Source of the DNA: Proteobacteria bacterium UBA2133
Lineage (GTDB): Bacteria > Pseudomonadota > Gammaproteobacteria > Arenicellales > UBA868
Direction: 5' to 3'
Length of the DNA: 64,000 bases
Assembly (NCBI GenBank): GCA_002327725.1
Contig: DCXP01000006.1
Span: 13,876-77,875 of the forward strand
In this document: positions 9,509 to 17,705 of the stretch, in pieces
Layout: every line of letters begins with the position of its first letter
How positions within the stretch are numbered: the first letter of the stretch is position 1
The notes under the pieces: model-generated
The model's input: only the letters and a program-made list of their open reading frames with translations
Told to the model about the DNA's origin: nothing
Databases searched by the model: none
Made by a program: the position numbers and the translations under genes

Positions 9509-9539
9509 AAAAATGCCCCCGATATCCGGGGGCATTTTT
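9509..9539 (+). terminator. Rho-independent terminator after ahcY
   Basis: A near-perfect hairpin: AAAAATGCCCCC at 9509-9520 pairs with GGGGGCATTTTT at 9528-9539 around a short loop. The T-run on one side and A-run on the other make it able to work in both directions, serving ahcY and the convergent YdcH-like gene. Confidence 0.92.
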
Positions 9540-9557
9540 CTGTAGCCTGTCGATAAA

Positions 9558-9770
9558 CTAGGCGGTGATGTCTGGAACCAGCCGGCTTTCGAGGTGGCTG
9601 ATACTGTCTTTGAGAAACAGTTTGCGTTTTTTCAGTCTTTGCACCTGCAGATCGTCGATCAGCGGATCTTCGGCGATGCTTTGGAGTTCTTCGTCTAAGG
9701 CGCGGTGCTCTGATCTGAGCTTTTCTATTTTTGCGCTGAGGTCATGTTCACTCTGTTGCACTTCGGTCAT
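9558..9770 (-). CDS. YdcH family (DUF465) small coiled-coil protein
   Basis: 70 aa, almost entirely charged heptad-like helix (HDLSAKIEKLRSEHRALDEE, then RLKKRKLFLKDSISHLESRL). This is the hallmark of the DUF465/YdcH family of small cytosolic coiled-coil proteins, whose role is unknown. It is convergent with ahcY across the shared terminator. Confidence 0.88.
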   Translation of the reverse strand: MTEVQQSEHDLSAKIEKLRSEHRALDEELQSIAEDPLIDDLQVQRLKKRKLFLKDSISHLESRLVPDITA

Positions 9771-10056
9771 ATTAGGTCTGTCTCCCTCACGTACTGACTG
9801 TTGGTGAGTTATCCCACACGCAGCGAGACCGCAGACGAAACGGCGACCTCGACGCGGTCACCGCTTGCGACCTCACCGCGCTTGGTCAATCCTACTCCTT
9901 TCGCGCAGACATTTCACCACCGGATCAGCAAATCTCTCCCTCGATCTCTGTCCTTCGTCTGGGATAAAATTCTGGCTCAAAATGAAATAGTTACACTGAG
10001 ATACTCGGGCGCCTTGTCCGGTCTACGCCCCAAACTCAACCACACCGAAATCTTCA
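9771..10056. other. Intergenic stretch with a possible gene remnant
   Basis: No complete gene is seen. On the minus strand 9809-9913 is open for about 35 codons and reads like a protein C-terminus (GVGLTKRGEVASGDRVEVAV), but a stop lies immediately upstream and no start is available. It may be the tail of a lost gene. The plus side presumably carries the promoter of the 62-residue ORF, but no convincing -35/-10 pair was found. Confidence 0.25.
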
Positions 10057-10245
10057 ATGGATCCGCTCGCGACCTGGGAAAAAATACTGCTCGGCGTCCT
10101 CGCGCTGCTGGTCATTCTGTGGTTTTTCCCGGGTATCAAAACGCTGATGAAGGAATCCAGCGATTCGCCGAGCGACTGGCCGGCGGTCCTGTTGCCGCTG
10201 CTGGCCGTTGCGGCCTTCGTGGTCCTGCTGATTAGCATCATCTGA
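10057..10245 (+). CDS. Small two-helix membrane protein of unknown function
   Basis: 62 aa. Two hydrophobic helices (about residues 10-26 and 43-61) are separated by a polar loop (MKESSDSPSDWP), predicting a small inner-membrane hairpin. Its stop overlaps the pepN start as TGATG, which supports translation. No family was recognised. Similar short proteins sit in front of pepN in other genomes only as far as memory suggests, so the functional link is inference. Confidence 0.6.
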   Translation: MDPLATWEKILLGVLALLVILWFFPGIKTLMKESSDSPSDWPAVLLPLLAVAAFVVLLISII

Positions 10246-12875
10246 TGGCGGCGCGACAAAAGAGCGCTCAACGCGTTTACTTGAGGGACTACGCGCCGCC
10301 CGACTACCGGATTCCCGGCATTCAACTGCAGGTTGACCTCGACCGGGAACGAACGCGGGTCCGGTCCTGCCTTGCGGTTGAACGGTCCGGCGACCACCAG
10401 CGACCACTGGTCCTGCATGGTGAAAAGTTAGACCTGATCAGTGTCAAGATCAACGGTGAAACGCTCGATCCTGCAAAGTGGCACCGCGATGAAACCACAC
10501 TCACACTGAATCTGCGCGAACCTACGACGACACTTCAGATCGAGACCGAGATAAACCCCGCAGCCAATTCAGAACTCAATGGCCTGTACGCCTCCGCCGA
10601 TACGCTGTGTACCCAGTGTGAGCCGGAGGGCTTTCGACGTATCACCTATTTTCTGGATCGCCCTGACGTATTGTCCGTTTACCGCGTCACGCTCCGTGCG
10701 CTGAAGGCGCAATACCCGGTGCTCCTAGCCAATGGCAATCAGGTGGAAGGCGGCGATGACGGAATACACCACTACGCCATATGGGATGATCCCCACCCCA
10801 AGCCCTGCTATCTCTTTGCCCTGGTCGCCGGGCCGCTGCAGTTTATCGAGGGCCGCTTCAGCACGTGCTCCGGGCGTGAGGTGCTGTTACGGATCTACGC
10901 GCGTTCGCGGGACATTCCACAATGTGATTACGCGCTGGCTGCACTTCGCGAGGCGATGATCTGGGATGAGAAGGTGTACGGCTGTGAATATGATCTTGGC
11001 CAGTACAACATTGTGGCGGTCGAGGACTTCAACATGGGCGCCATGGAGAACAAGGGGCTCAATATCTTCAACACCCGCTATGTCCTCGCGCAGCCGGCGA
11101 CCGCGACTGACCACGACTATCGCGCTGTTCGGGATGTTATCGGTCATGAGTACCTGCATAACTGGTCCGGTAACCGCGTGACCCTGCGCGACTGGTTCCA
11201 GCTCAGCCTCAAGGAGGGCTTCACGGTATTCCGCGAGCAGCAGTTCAGTGCCGACCATGGCTCTGCCGGCGTCAAGCGGATTGAGGATGCCAATCTCGTG
11301 CGCACACAGCAGTTTCGTGAAGACATGGGGCCCATGGCCCATCCGGTCCGGCCCGAATCTTTTGTTGAGATCAACAATTTCTACACCCTGACCGTCTACA
11401 TCAAAGGAGCCGAGCTGGTCCGTATACTCAGCCTGCTGGTCGGCGCCGAGGGATTCCTTCGGGGCTGCAGGCATTACTTTGAGCACTATGATGGCGAGGC
11501 GGTCACCACCGATAATTTTGTTGGCGCCATGGAGGCTGCCTGCGGCGTCGACCTCTCCCAGTTTCGCCGCTGGTATCAGCAGGCCGGCACTCCACGGATT
11601 GAGGTTTCTGGCAGTTTTGATCCTGACCGGTGCCGCTATTGCCTGCGCATCGCCCAGAATAATCCCGACTCGGCAGGAGAACACCAGCCTCCCCTGCAGA
11701 TGCCCATCATCGTGGCGTTTTTTGACGCCCAGGGAAAAGCGCTCGATGCCCGATCCGGGGGTAATGCGCGCAAACAGCATGAGCACACGCTGGTACTGAC
11801 AGACGCCGTTCAGGAATTTACCTTCACGGGTCTCGCAAGCCGGCCGATACCTTCTCTGCTGCGCGGCTTTTCTGCTCCCGTCATGGTCCAGACTGAACTC
11901 AGTGATCAGGATCTGGTGGTGCTTGCCGGCCATGATGACGATCCCTTCTGCCGCTGGGACGCGGGCCAGACACTTGCCCGCAAAGAAATGCTTCGGTGGC
12001 TCAACGACCCCTCGGTCGGTGTACTGGATGAGCAGTTTGCACAATCCTTCGGCAAGACGCTGTGCGCAGATCTGCCCGACCGTGCCTTCCAGGCGCTCGC
12101 CCTGAGGCTTCCCGAAGAGAACTACCTCGGCGAGTTTGTCGATGTTATCGATCCCGAGGGTATCCACCTATCCAGATGGTCCGTGATGCAAGCGTTGGCG
12201 AGGCGCTACACCGAGGTACTTCTTGAACGCTACCACGCGCTTGAAGCAAAAATGCCTTACCAGCGCGATTCGGCGAGCGCGGCAGCACGCGAGTTGCGCA
12301 ATACCTGCCTTGGCTACCTGATGACACTGGAATCGGAGGAGATCACCGCGCTCGCGCTCAAACAGTTGAAAACCGCTGACAATATGACCGACGCGCTCGC
12401 CGCCCTGGCGCCGTTGGCCAATCAGACCCTTTCTGGCCGCGACCAGGCGCTCTCGTTTTTCGAGGACCGTTGGAGCGAATTCCCCCTGGTAATGGATAAA
12501 TGGCTGCGGGTCCAGGCGGTGTCACGGTGCGGGGACACGCTCGCACGGGTCCGGAAACTGACGCGCCACTCTTGCTATCAGCAGGACAATCCCAACAAGA
12601 TTCATGCCCTGATCGGGGCACTGGCACATGCCAACCCGCTGCGCTTCCATGAGCCAGACGGCAGCGGATATCAACTGGTCGCCGAACAACTGCTCGCAAC
12701 GGATCCCAAGAATCCCCAGGTCGCGGCCCGGCTGGCCTCGGCCTTCAATCTATGGAGACGTTACGAGCCGGGGCGTCGTGAGCGCATGCATGAGGTGCTG
12801 CAAAAAATCAGTGGTACAGCACATCTGTCCCGCGATGTCGGCGAAATCGTCGAACGCGCCCTTGCCGAGCGCTGA
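10245..12875 (+). CDS. pepN: Aminopeptidase N
   Basis: 876 aa cytosolic M1-family zinc aminopeptidase that trims N-terminal residues from peptides. The exopeptidase motif GAMEN lies in NMGAMENKGLNIF, and the zinc site HEYLHNWSGNR is followed by the third ligand Glu in SLKEGFTVFREQQF. The catalytic Tyr segment NNFYTLTVYIKGAE follows. The DUF3458 middle domain and the long helical C-terminal domain are present, so the size equals that of E. coli PepN. The ATG overlaps the preceding small membrane-protein gene (TGATG). Convergent with the LysE-family gene, 9 bases apart. Confidence 0.97.
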   Translation: MAARQKSAQRVYLRDYAPPDYRIPGIQLQVDLDRERTRVRSCLAVERSGDHQRPLVLHGEKLDLISVKINGETLDPAKWHRDETTLTLNLREPTTTLQIETEINPAANSELNGLYASADTLCTQCEPEGFRRITYFLDRPDVLSVYRVTLRALKAQYPVLLANGNQVEGGDDGIHHYAIWDDPHPKPCYLFALVAGPLQFIEGRFSTCSGREVLLRIYARSRDIPQCDYALAALREAMIWDEKVYGCEYDLGQYNIVAVEDFNMGAMENKGLNIFNTRYVLAQPATATDHDYRAVRDVIGHEYLHNWSGNRVTLRDWFQLSLKEGFTVFREQQFSADHGSAGVKRIEDANLVRTQQFREDMGPMAHPVRPESFVEINNFYTLTVYIKGAELVRILSLLVGAEGFLRGCRHYFEHYDGEAVTTDNFVGAMEAACGVDLSQFRRWYQQAGTPRIEVSGSFDPDRCRYCLRIAQNNPDSAGEHQPPLQMPIIVAFFDAQGKALDARSGGNARKQHEHTLVLTDAVQEFTFTGLASRPIPSLLRGFSAPVMVQTELSDQDLVVLAGHDDDPFCRWDAGQTLARKEMLRWLNDPSVGVLDEQFAQSFGKTLCADLPDRAFQALALRLPEENYLGEFVDVIDPEGIHLSRWSVMQALARRYTEVLLERYHALEAKMPYQRDSASAAARELRNTCLGYLMTLESEEITALALKQLKTADNMTDALAALAPLANQTLSGRDQALSFFEDRWSEFPLVMDKWLRVQAVSRCGDTLARVRKLTRHSCYQQDNPNKIHALIGALAHANPLRFHEPDGSGYQLVAEQLLATDPKNPQVAARLASAFNLWRRYEPGRRERMHEVLQKISGTAHLSRDVGEIVERALAER

Positions 12876-12884
12876 TGGCGATCG

Positions 12885-13511
12885 CTAGTTGTGGCTCCAG
12901 GCCCAGTGTCCGAGAGAAACCGCCAGCAGCCCCATCATCAGACCAATCCCAATATCAATCACCCGCCAGGTTTGCGGCCGGGAGATAAAGCGGGACCAGT
13001 GGGCCGCCCCAAACCCCAGCCCGTAAAACCACAGCAGTGATGCCAAAGCCGCACCACAGGCGAACATAATCCGCTCGCCGCCTGCAAAGCGGGCCGCGAC
13101 GCCGCCCAGCAGCAGCACCGTATCGAGATAGACATGGGGGTTGAGAAAGGTCACGGCGAGAGCACTGGTGACCGCCGTGCCCAGGGATTCGGCCCTGTCC
13201 CCCGACGCCACCGGCAACAGGGCCCGTGGTCGAGCTGCCCGGGCGAACGCCCGGAAGGCAAAGAACCATAAAAACAGCGTGCCAGCCCAGGCGACGCCCT
13301 GCAGGATCAGTGGGTCGGCCCGAAACGCCGTCCCCAGGCCACCCGCGCCGACGCTGATGAGCAGAACATCGCCGCCAAAGCACACCGTGCAAACGGCGAA
13401 GACATGCTGGCGGGCGAGACCCTGGCGCAAGACGAAGGCATTCTGCGCACCGATAGCGATGATGAGAGCGCTGCCGAGGGCCAGACCTTCCCACAGCGCC
13501 AAAATATTCAC
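12885..13511 (-). CDS. LysE/ArgO family amino-acid exporter
   Basis: 208 aa from the GTG at 13511, which has GGGAG nine bases upstream and gives the standard family N-terminus (WEGLALGSALIIAIGAQNAF). The frame is open to 13664 but that extension is polar and family-atypical. Six hydrophobic segments; the conserved VTFLNPHVYLDT motif of ArgO-type arginine/lysine exporters is intact. Located in the inner membrane. Substrate is probably basic amino acids by family, not proven here. Confidence 0.88.
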   Translation of the reverse strand: MNILALWEGLALGSALIIAIGAQNAFVLRQGLARQHVFAVCTVCFGGDVLLISVGAGGLGTAFRADPLILQGVAWAGTLFLWFFAFRAFARAARPRALLPVASGDRAESLGTAVTSALAVTFLNPHVYLDTVLLLGGVAARFAGGERIMFACGAALASLLWFYGLGFGAAHWSRFISRPQTWRVIDIGIGLMMGLLAVSLGHWAWSHN

Positions 13512-13548
13512 CGTCGTGCTCCCGCGAATGGTCGGGCAACGCAATGAT

Positions 13549-14307
13549 ATGATTGTTCCACGATCTGCTGAATCCTCATCTGCCGTGACTTCATCAAGAA
13601 AAAAGGTCTTGCGGCCGTCCAGCCAGGAAGACGTAAACCGGTTTTTACAACAAGCCCGCAGCACTGCGTTACCCGTACGACGCGATCACTGTGCCCGTCT
13701 CGTCTTCGGCATGGACGCGACGGCGAGCCGGGAACCGCTGTGGGATCGCGCCTGCCACATTCAGGCACAGATGTTTGAAGCAACCGCGTCGATGGGCGGT
13801 CTTGAAATTCAACTGGCCTACTACCGCGGCTATGGCGAATTCAAGGCAGCGCCCTGGGCAGCCGAAGCCGGGGTCCTGCAGAAGCGGATGACGTCCATCC
13901 GCTGCGCCGCCGGACAGACCCAAATTGCCCGGCTGCTCAAACATACCCTCGGGCAGGCCCGGACCGCTCAAGGCGCCATCAGCGCACTGGTGTTTGTGGG
14001 TGACTGCATGGAGGAAGATCCCGATCAGTTGGCAAAACTGTCCGGGGAACTGGGCATCCTTGGGGTCCCGGTATTTCTCTTCCAGGACGGCGCTGACCCC
14101 ACCGCAGCGAAGACATTTTCGCATATCGCGAGGCTCACCCGGGGGGCGCACTGCCGCTTCGATGGCAGCAGCGCAGCCCAGCTGCGGGATCTGCTCTGCG
14201 CCGTCGCGGTATACGCGGCGGGCGGTCATAAGGCTCTCGTCGATCATGGCAGACGATGCGGCGGCGAAGTGCTGCGCCTGATCAAGCAGCTGGACGCCAG
14301 GGACTGA
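13549..14307 (+). CDS. vWA-like domain protein, partner of the J-domain gene
   Basis: About 252 aa from the ATG at 13549. An upstream in-frame extension to 13141 is antisense to the exporter gene and rejected. After a Ser/Lys-rich N-terminus, RLVFGMDATASREPLWDRAC has the DxTxS layout of a vWA-type metal-ion-dependent adhesion site. SALVFVGDCMEEDPDQL and GVPVFLFQDG follow as further strands. The protein has no signal peptide. The stop is two bases before the TTG start of the next gene, so the two are co-translated. Function is unknown. The family often travels with a J-domain gene, suggesting a chaperone-linked assembly role (inference). Confidence 0.72.
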   Translation: MIVPRSAESSSAVTSSRKKVLRPSSQEDVNRFLQQARSTALPVRRDHCARLVFGMDATASREPLWDRACHIQAQMFEATASMGGLEIQLAYYRGYGEFKAAPWAAEAGVLQKRMTSIRCAAGQTQIARLLKHTLGQARTAQGAISALVFVGDCMEEDPDQLAKLSGELGILGVPVFLFQDGADPTAAKTFSHIARLTRGAHCRFDGSSAAQLRDLLCAVAVYAAGGHKALVDHGRRCGGEVLRLIKQLDARD

Positions 14308-14309
14308 TC

Positions 14310-15026
14310 TTGACGAGAATTTTCCTAGCGCTGGTCGCGCTGGCAGGATTGATGTGGCTCGCTTCCTGGCTGGGAAAGGCCAGTCCCGGACAACGCGCCC
14401 GGGCGCTGAAACTGATCGTCCTCTACGGGATCGCCGGCGCGCTGTTGCTGCTGGTGATCACCGGACGAATCCCCTGGATGTTCGCTCTCATCAGCGCCCT
14501 CGTCCCCTGGCTGCAGCGATACATGATGGCGAGGCAGGCGTGGAATATGTTCAAGTCGAGCCGCGGCCCCAGCGCGGGCAAAACCTCAACGGTGCAAACC
14601 GTTGTGCTACGCATGATTCTGGATCATGACAGCGGCGACCTTGACGGCGAAGTGATCAGCGGCCCTTTCTCCGGCCGCGGGCTCAAGGAGCTCTCGGATG
14701 CCCAGCTTTTGGAACTGCTTCAGGACTGTCGCGCGCGGGATGCGCAGTCTGCTGCCTTGCTGGAGGCCTACCTGGACCGGACCCGCGGCGACAGCTGGCG
14801 CGATGCCGACGAGGCGGCTGGCCACGATGCGCCGCCTCACGGTCAGGGTGCGATGTCTGCCAGTCAAGCGGCCGAGATTCTGGGTGTTTCAACCGATGCC
14901 TCCGATGAGGAGATCACCACTGCCCATCGACGGCTCATCCAGAAGCTGCACACCGACCGGGGCGGCACCGACTACCTCGCCGCACTCATCAACGAAGCGC
15001 GCGATACACTCATCTCGGGCAGGTGA
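14310..15026 (+). CDS. Membrane-anchored TIM14-like J-domain protein with degenerate HPD motif
   Basis: 238 aa from a TTG at 14310 with AGGGA seven bases upstream; the family-like start is LTRIFLALVALAGLMW. Two N-terminal hydrophobic helices (about residues 2-20 and 33-65) are followed by a cytosolic middle part (SGDLDGEVISGPFSGRGL) and a C-terminal J-like domain (AAEILGVSTDASDEEITTAH). The signature HPD tripeptide, needed to stimulate Hsp70 ATPase, reads HTD (in LHTDRGGTDYLAALINEA). The layout resembles the Pam18/Tim14 group. Its stop overlaps the next start (GTGA). Confidence 0.78.
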   Translation: MTRIFLALVALAGLMWLASWLGKASPGQRARALKLIVLYGIAGALLLLVITGRIPWMFALISALVPWLQRYMMARQAWNMFKSSRGPSAGKTSTVQTVVLRMILDHDSGDLDGEVISGPFSGRGLKELSDAQLLELLQDCRARDAQSAALLEAYLDRTRGDSWRDADEAAGHDAPPHGQGAMSASQAAEILGVSTDASDEEITTAHRRLIQKLHTDRGGTDYLAALINEARDTLISGR

Positions 15027-16294
15027 CCATCATCCCCTCGAAGAAAGCCACCAACCCGCAACCAACCCGCCGGCTCTCCTGGCTCTGCTGGGCTGTGCTG
15101 TCTGCGGTGATGCTGGCGGCCGGCCTGGTGCTGGCGCCAGAGCAGATTGATACCCGCAGGTGGTCGCGCCAGGATATCTGGGGGATAGACCGGACCCTGA
15201 TCCGACGCACCCTGAGTCCTGAAATCAATCAGAACGGTTACCCAAAGAAGATCGTCATCTACCGGGACGGTACCGGATACCAGGCCATGGTCGAATACAC
15301 CATCGACCCAGACCTGCAGCAGGCAGTCACTGAGGTTTTTGAGAAATACAGCCCCGATTACGGCGTGTTCGTCGCGCTTGACCCCGAAACCGGTGAAATC
15401 TTGGCGCTCGTGAATCACCAGCGACGGGGCATCAGCGACCAAAACCTTGCGCTCAGGGCCACCTACCCGGCGGCCTCGGTCTTCAAGATCATTACCGCGG
15501 CGGCCGTTCTTGATCTCGGCAAAGCCACCCCGGCCACGGTGATGCCCTTTAACGGCAAGACAACCAGCCTGTACCGAAAAAATGTCCTCAAGCACAAGGA
15601 CAACCAGTGGACCCGCCGCTACCCGCTGTCGAGCGCCTTTGGCAAGTCCGTGAATACCGTGTTCGCCCGGCTGGGCATATTTTCCGTCGGTGGCGAAACT
15701 CTGGTCGATTATGCCGAGGCCTTCGGATTCAATCAGGGTCTCGGTGCTGATTTTGCACTTGCGCCAAGCCAGCTTGAACTCGATGGGAATGATCCCTGGT
15801 CGATTGCCGAAATCGCCTCAGGCTACACCCGGAGCACGACGCTTTCTCCTGTACACGGCGCTGTCATTGCAGCGGTGGCTATCAACGGTGGGCGTCTCGT
15901 GACCCCTTCGCTGGTACGAAAGGTCGTGGACGACGACGGCTTGATTCTCTATGCTTCAGAGACTGCCCGTACCCGCCCGGTCGTCAGCCACGATGCCGCC
16001 CGCAATCTGCAGGTATTGATGCGCCAGACCGTATCCAAGGGGTCTGCCAGTGGGTCCTTTAAAAAGTTTGGCCGTAACGGGTTGCGCTCTGTCGACGTCG
16101 GCGGCAAAACCGGCAGTCTCACGGGAGAGAACCCCGGAGGACGATATGACTGGTTCGTCGGTTATGCGCAAAAAGACGGGCGCAAACTCGCGTTTGCCGC
16201 CATGTGTATTAACGAGGAATTCTGGTATGTAAAATCAGCCTACGTCGCCCGAAAAGCCATCGAGCACTTCTTTCGTCGGCAGGGCAAGGACTAG
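15023..16294 (+). CDS. Penicillin-binding transpeptidase-like protein
   Basis: 423 aa with one N-terminal membrane anchor (CWAVLSAVMLAAGLVLA) and a periplasmic transpeptidase domain. The three serine acyl-enzyme motifs are present: SVFK (in YPAASVFKI), SVN (in FGKSVNTVFA) and KTG (in GGKTGSLTG). There is no glycosyltransferase domain and no long dimerisation domain, so it is smaller than PBP2/PBP3 and may be an accessory cross-linking enzyme. The GTG at 15023 overlaps the J-domain gene's TGA. Co-transcription with the vWA/J-domain pair suggests an envelope role for all three (inference). Confidence 0.85.
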   Translation: MTIIPSKKATNPQPTRRLSWLCWAVLSAVMLAAGLVLAPEQIDTRRWSRQDIWGIDRTLIRRTLSPEINQNGYPKKIVIYRDGTGYQAMVEYTIDPDLQQAVTEVFEKYSPDYGVFVALDPETGEILALVNHQRRGISDQNLALRATYPAASVFKIITAAAVLDLGKATPATVMPFNGKTTSLYRKNVLKHKDNQWTRRYPLSSAFGKSVNTVFARLGIFSVGGETLVDYAEAFGFNQGLGADFALAPSQLELDGNDPWSIAEIASGYTRSTTLSPVHGAVIAAVAINGGRLVTPSLVRKVVDDDGLILYASETARTRPVVSHDAARNLQVLMRQTVSKGSASGSFKKFGRNGLRSVDVGGKTGSLTGENPGGRYDWFVGYAQKDGRKLAFAAMCINEEFWYVKSAYVARKAIEHFFRRQGKD

Positions 16295-16329
16295 TATCCA
16301 CACCAGCGTGATCACCATGGAGTTCACCC

Positions 16330-17208
16330 TTGCAGCAATACCTTGATGTCATCCGCCGAGTCCTTGAGTCCGGTCACCGCAAAACCAACCGCACCGGTGT
16401 CGACACCCTCTCGACCTTTAACGTCAACTATCAGATCGATCTGCGGGAAGGATTTCCGCTTCTGACCACTAAGGAAATCTCATGGAAAAACATTGTCGTT
16501 GAGAACCTATGGTTTCTCTCAGGTGATACCCGCATCGATTTGCTGCGCAAACACGGCTGCCGCTTCTGGGAACCATGGGCGGACGACAACGGGCTTGTGC
16601 CAAGCGCCTATGGCAACTTCTGGCGCAACTTTCCCGTGCATGAAAACGGCGAAGCGACTTTTAATGACCAGATCCGCTACGTCATTAACGAACTCAAGGA
16701 GCGGCCCCAAAGCCGCCGCCTGGTCGTCTCGGCATGGGCACCGGGCAACGCTCAGACCAGCGCGCTGCCGCCCTGTCATGCCTTCTGGGTACTCAACGTC
16801 CAGCAGGATCAACGTCGCGAGCCGTTACTGTGCCTGCACCTGACGCAGCGCAGTTGTGACGTGGCGCTGGGACTGCCTTACAACATCGCCGGTTATGCGT
16901 TTTTGCTCGAGCTGATCTCGCGCTTTACCGGTATCAAAGCGGGGTACTTCGGCCACACCCTGATCGACGCCCATATCTACACTGCCAAGCCCGATGGCTC
17001 GATGGCAGAGTACGACCATATCCCGGGGCTTGAAGAGCAACTCACGCGCGACCCACGGGGGCTGCCGCGCCTTGAAATCAGTCCCGATATTCAGGCCCTG
17101 GAGGATGTTACCGCACTGCTCGAGGCCGATACCGAATCACTGCTGCAGATTTTCCGCCTGCACGATTACCAACCTCACCGCGCGCTCACCTTTAAAGTCG
17201 CTGTGTAA
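16330..17208 (+). CDS. thyA: Thymidylate synthase
   Basis: 292 aa from a TTG at 16330. It converts dUMP to dTMP with methylene-tetrahydrofolate. The catalytic Cys is in ALPPCHAFW, the dUMP-phosphate contact in QRSCDVALGLPYNIA, and the N-terminal KTNRTGVDTLSTF and C-terminal FKVAV are typical. It is about 28 residues longer than E. coli ThyA, with a small insertion near residues 80-110 as in several other ThyA groups. folA follows after 5 bases, so the dihydrofolate produced here is recycled by the next gene. Confidence 0.97.
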   Translation: MQQYLDVIRRVLESGHRKTNRTGVDTLSTFNVNYQIDLREGFPLLTTKEISWKNIVVENLWFLSGDTRIDLLRKHGCRFWEPWADDNGLVPSAYGNFWRNFPVHENGEATFNDQIRYVINELKERPQSRRLVVSAWAPGNAQTSALPPCHAFWVLNVQQDQRREPLLCLHLTQRSCDVALGLPYNIAGYAFLLELISRFTGIKAGYFGHTLIDAHIYTAKPDGSMAEYDHIPGLEEQLTRDPRGLPRLEISPDIQALEDVTALLEADTESLLQIFRLHDYQPHRALTFKVAV

Positions 17209-17213
17209 CGTGC

Positions 17214-17702
17214 ATGACGCCAGCTGAAGGGGGAGCCACGCGAGCCGCTATCGTCGCCATGGCATCCGATCGCGTCATCGGCCGTGACGGTACGCTTCCC
17301 TGGCACTATGGCGAGGATTTGAAACGCTTTAAACGCCTGACACTGGGCTCGACCATTGTCATGGGCAGAAACACTTTCGAGTCCATTGGCGCCAAACCGC
17401 TGCCGCAACGCGACAACCGCGTGGTCACCCGGTCCCGTTTTGACAACGTCGCCTGTTTTAAATCGCTCGAATCTGCCATCGCCGGTTGCCGGGGGAATAT
17501 CTGGTTTATCGGCGGTGCCAAACTTTATGCAGCCGCGCTCGATTACTGCGACTTCATCGACATCACCTGGGTACCCGACACCGTCTCGGGAGAACACCTC
17601 GTCTACTTTCCGGAACTTGACGAAACACACTGGCGCGAAGGTCCCCGCACACCGCTAGAAGAAGATAACCGTCTGATTTATCAGCGGTTTTACCGGCGTT
17701 AG
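17214..17702 (+). CDS. folA: Dihydrofolate reductase
   Basis: 162 aa NADPH-dependent enzyme that regenerates tetrahydrofolate consumed by ThyA. Motifs: IVAMASDRVIGRDGTLPWH with the substrate-binding acidic position in HYGEDLKRF, TIVMGRNTFESIG, and WFIGGAKLYAAAL with the GG cofactor turn. Normal length for a chromosomal FolA. It sits between thyA and uvrD with almost no spacing. Confidence 0.96.
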   Translation: MTPAEGGATRAAIVAMASDRVIGRDGTLPWHYGEDLKRFKRLTLGSTIVMGRNTFESIGAKPLPQRDNRVVTRSRFDNVACFKSLESAIAGCRGNIWFIGGAKLYAAALDYCDFIDITWVPDTVSGEHLVYFPELDETHWREGPRTPLEEDNRLIYQRFYRR

Positions 17703-17705
17703 GTG

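Noticed and set aside
10887..12167. 426-codon minus-strand open frame
   Set aside because: Antisense to pepN and without recognisable motifs.
13141..13548. Long in-frame extension upstream of the vWA-like gene
   Set aside because: It runs antisense through the exporter gene, is Arg/Ala-rich without domain similarity, and the family-like part begins after 13549.
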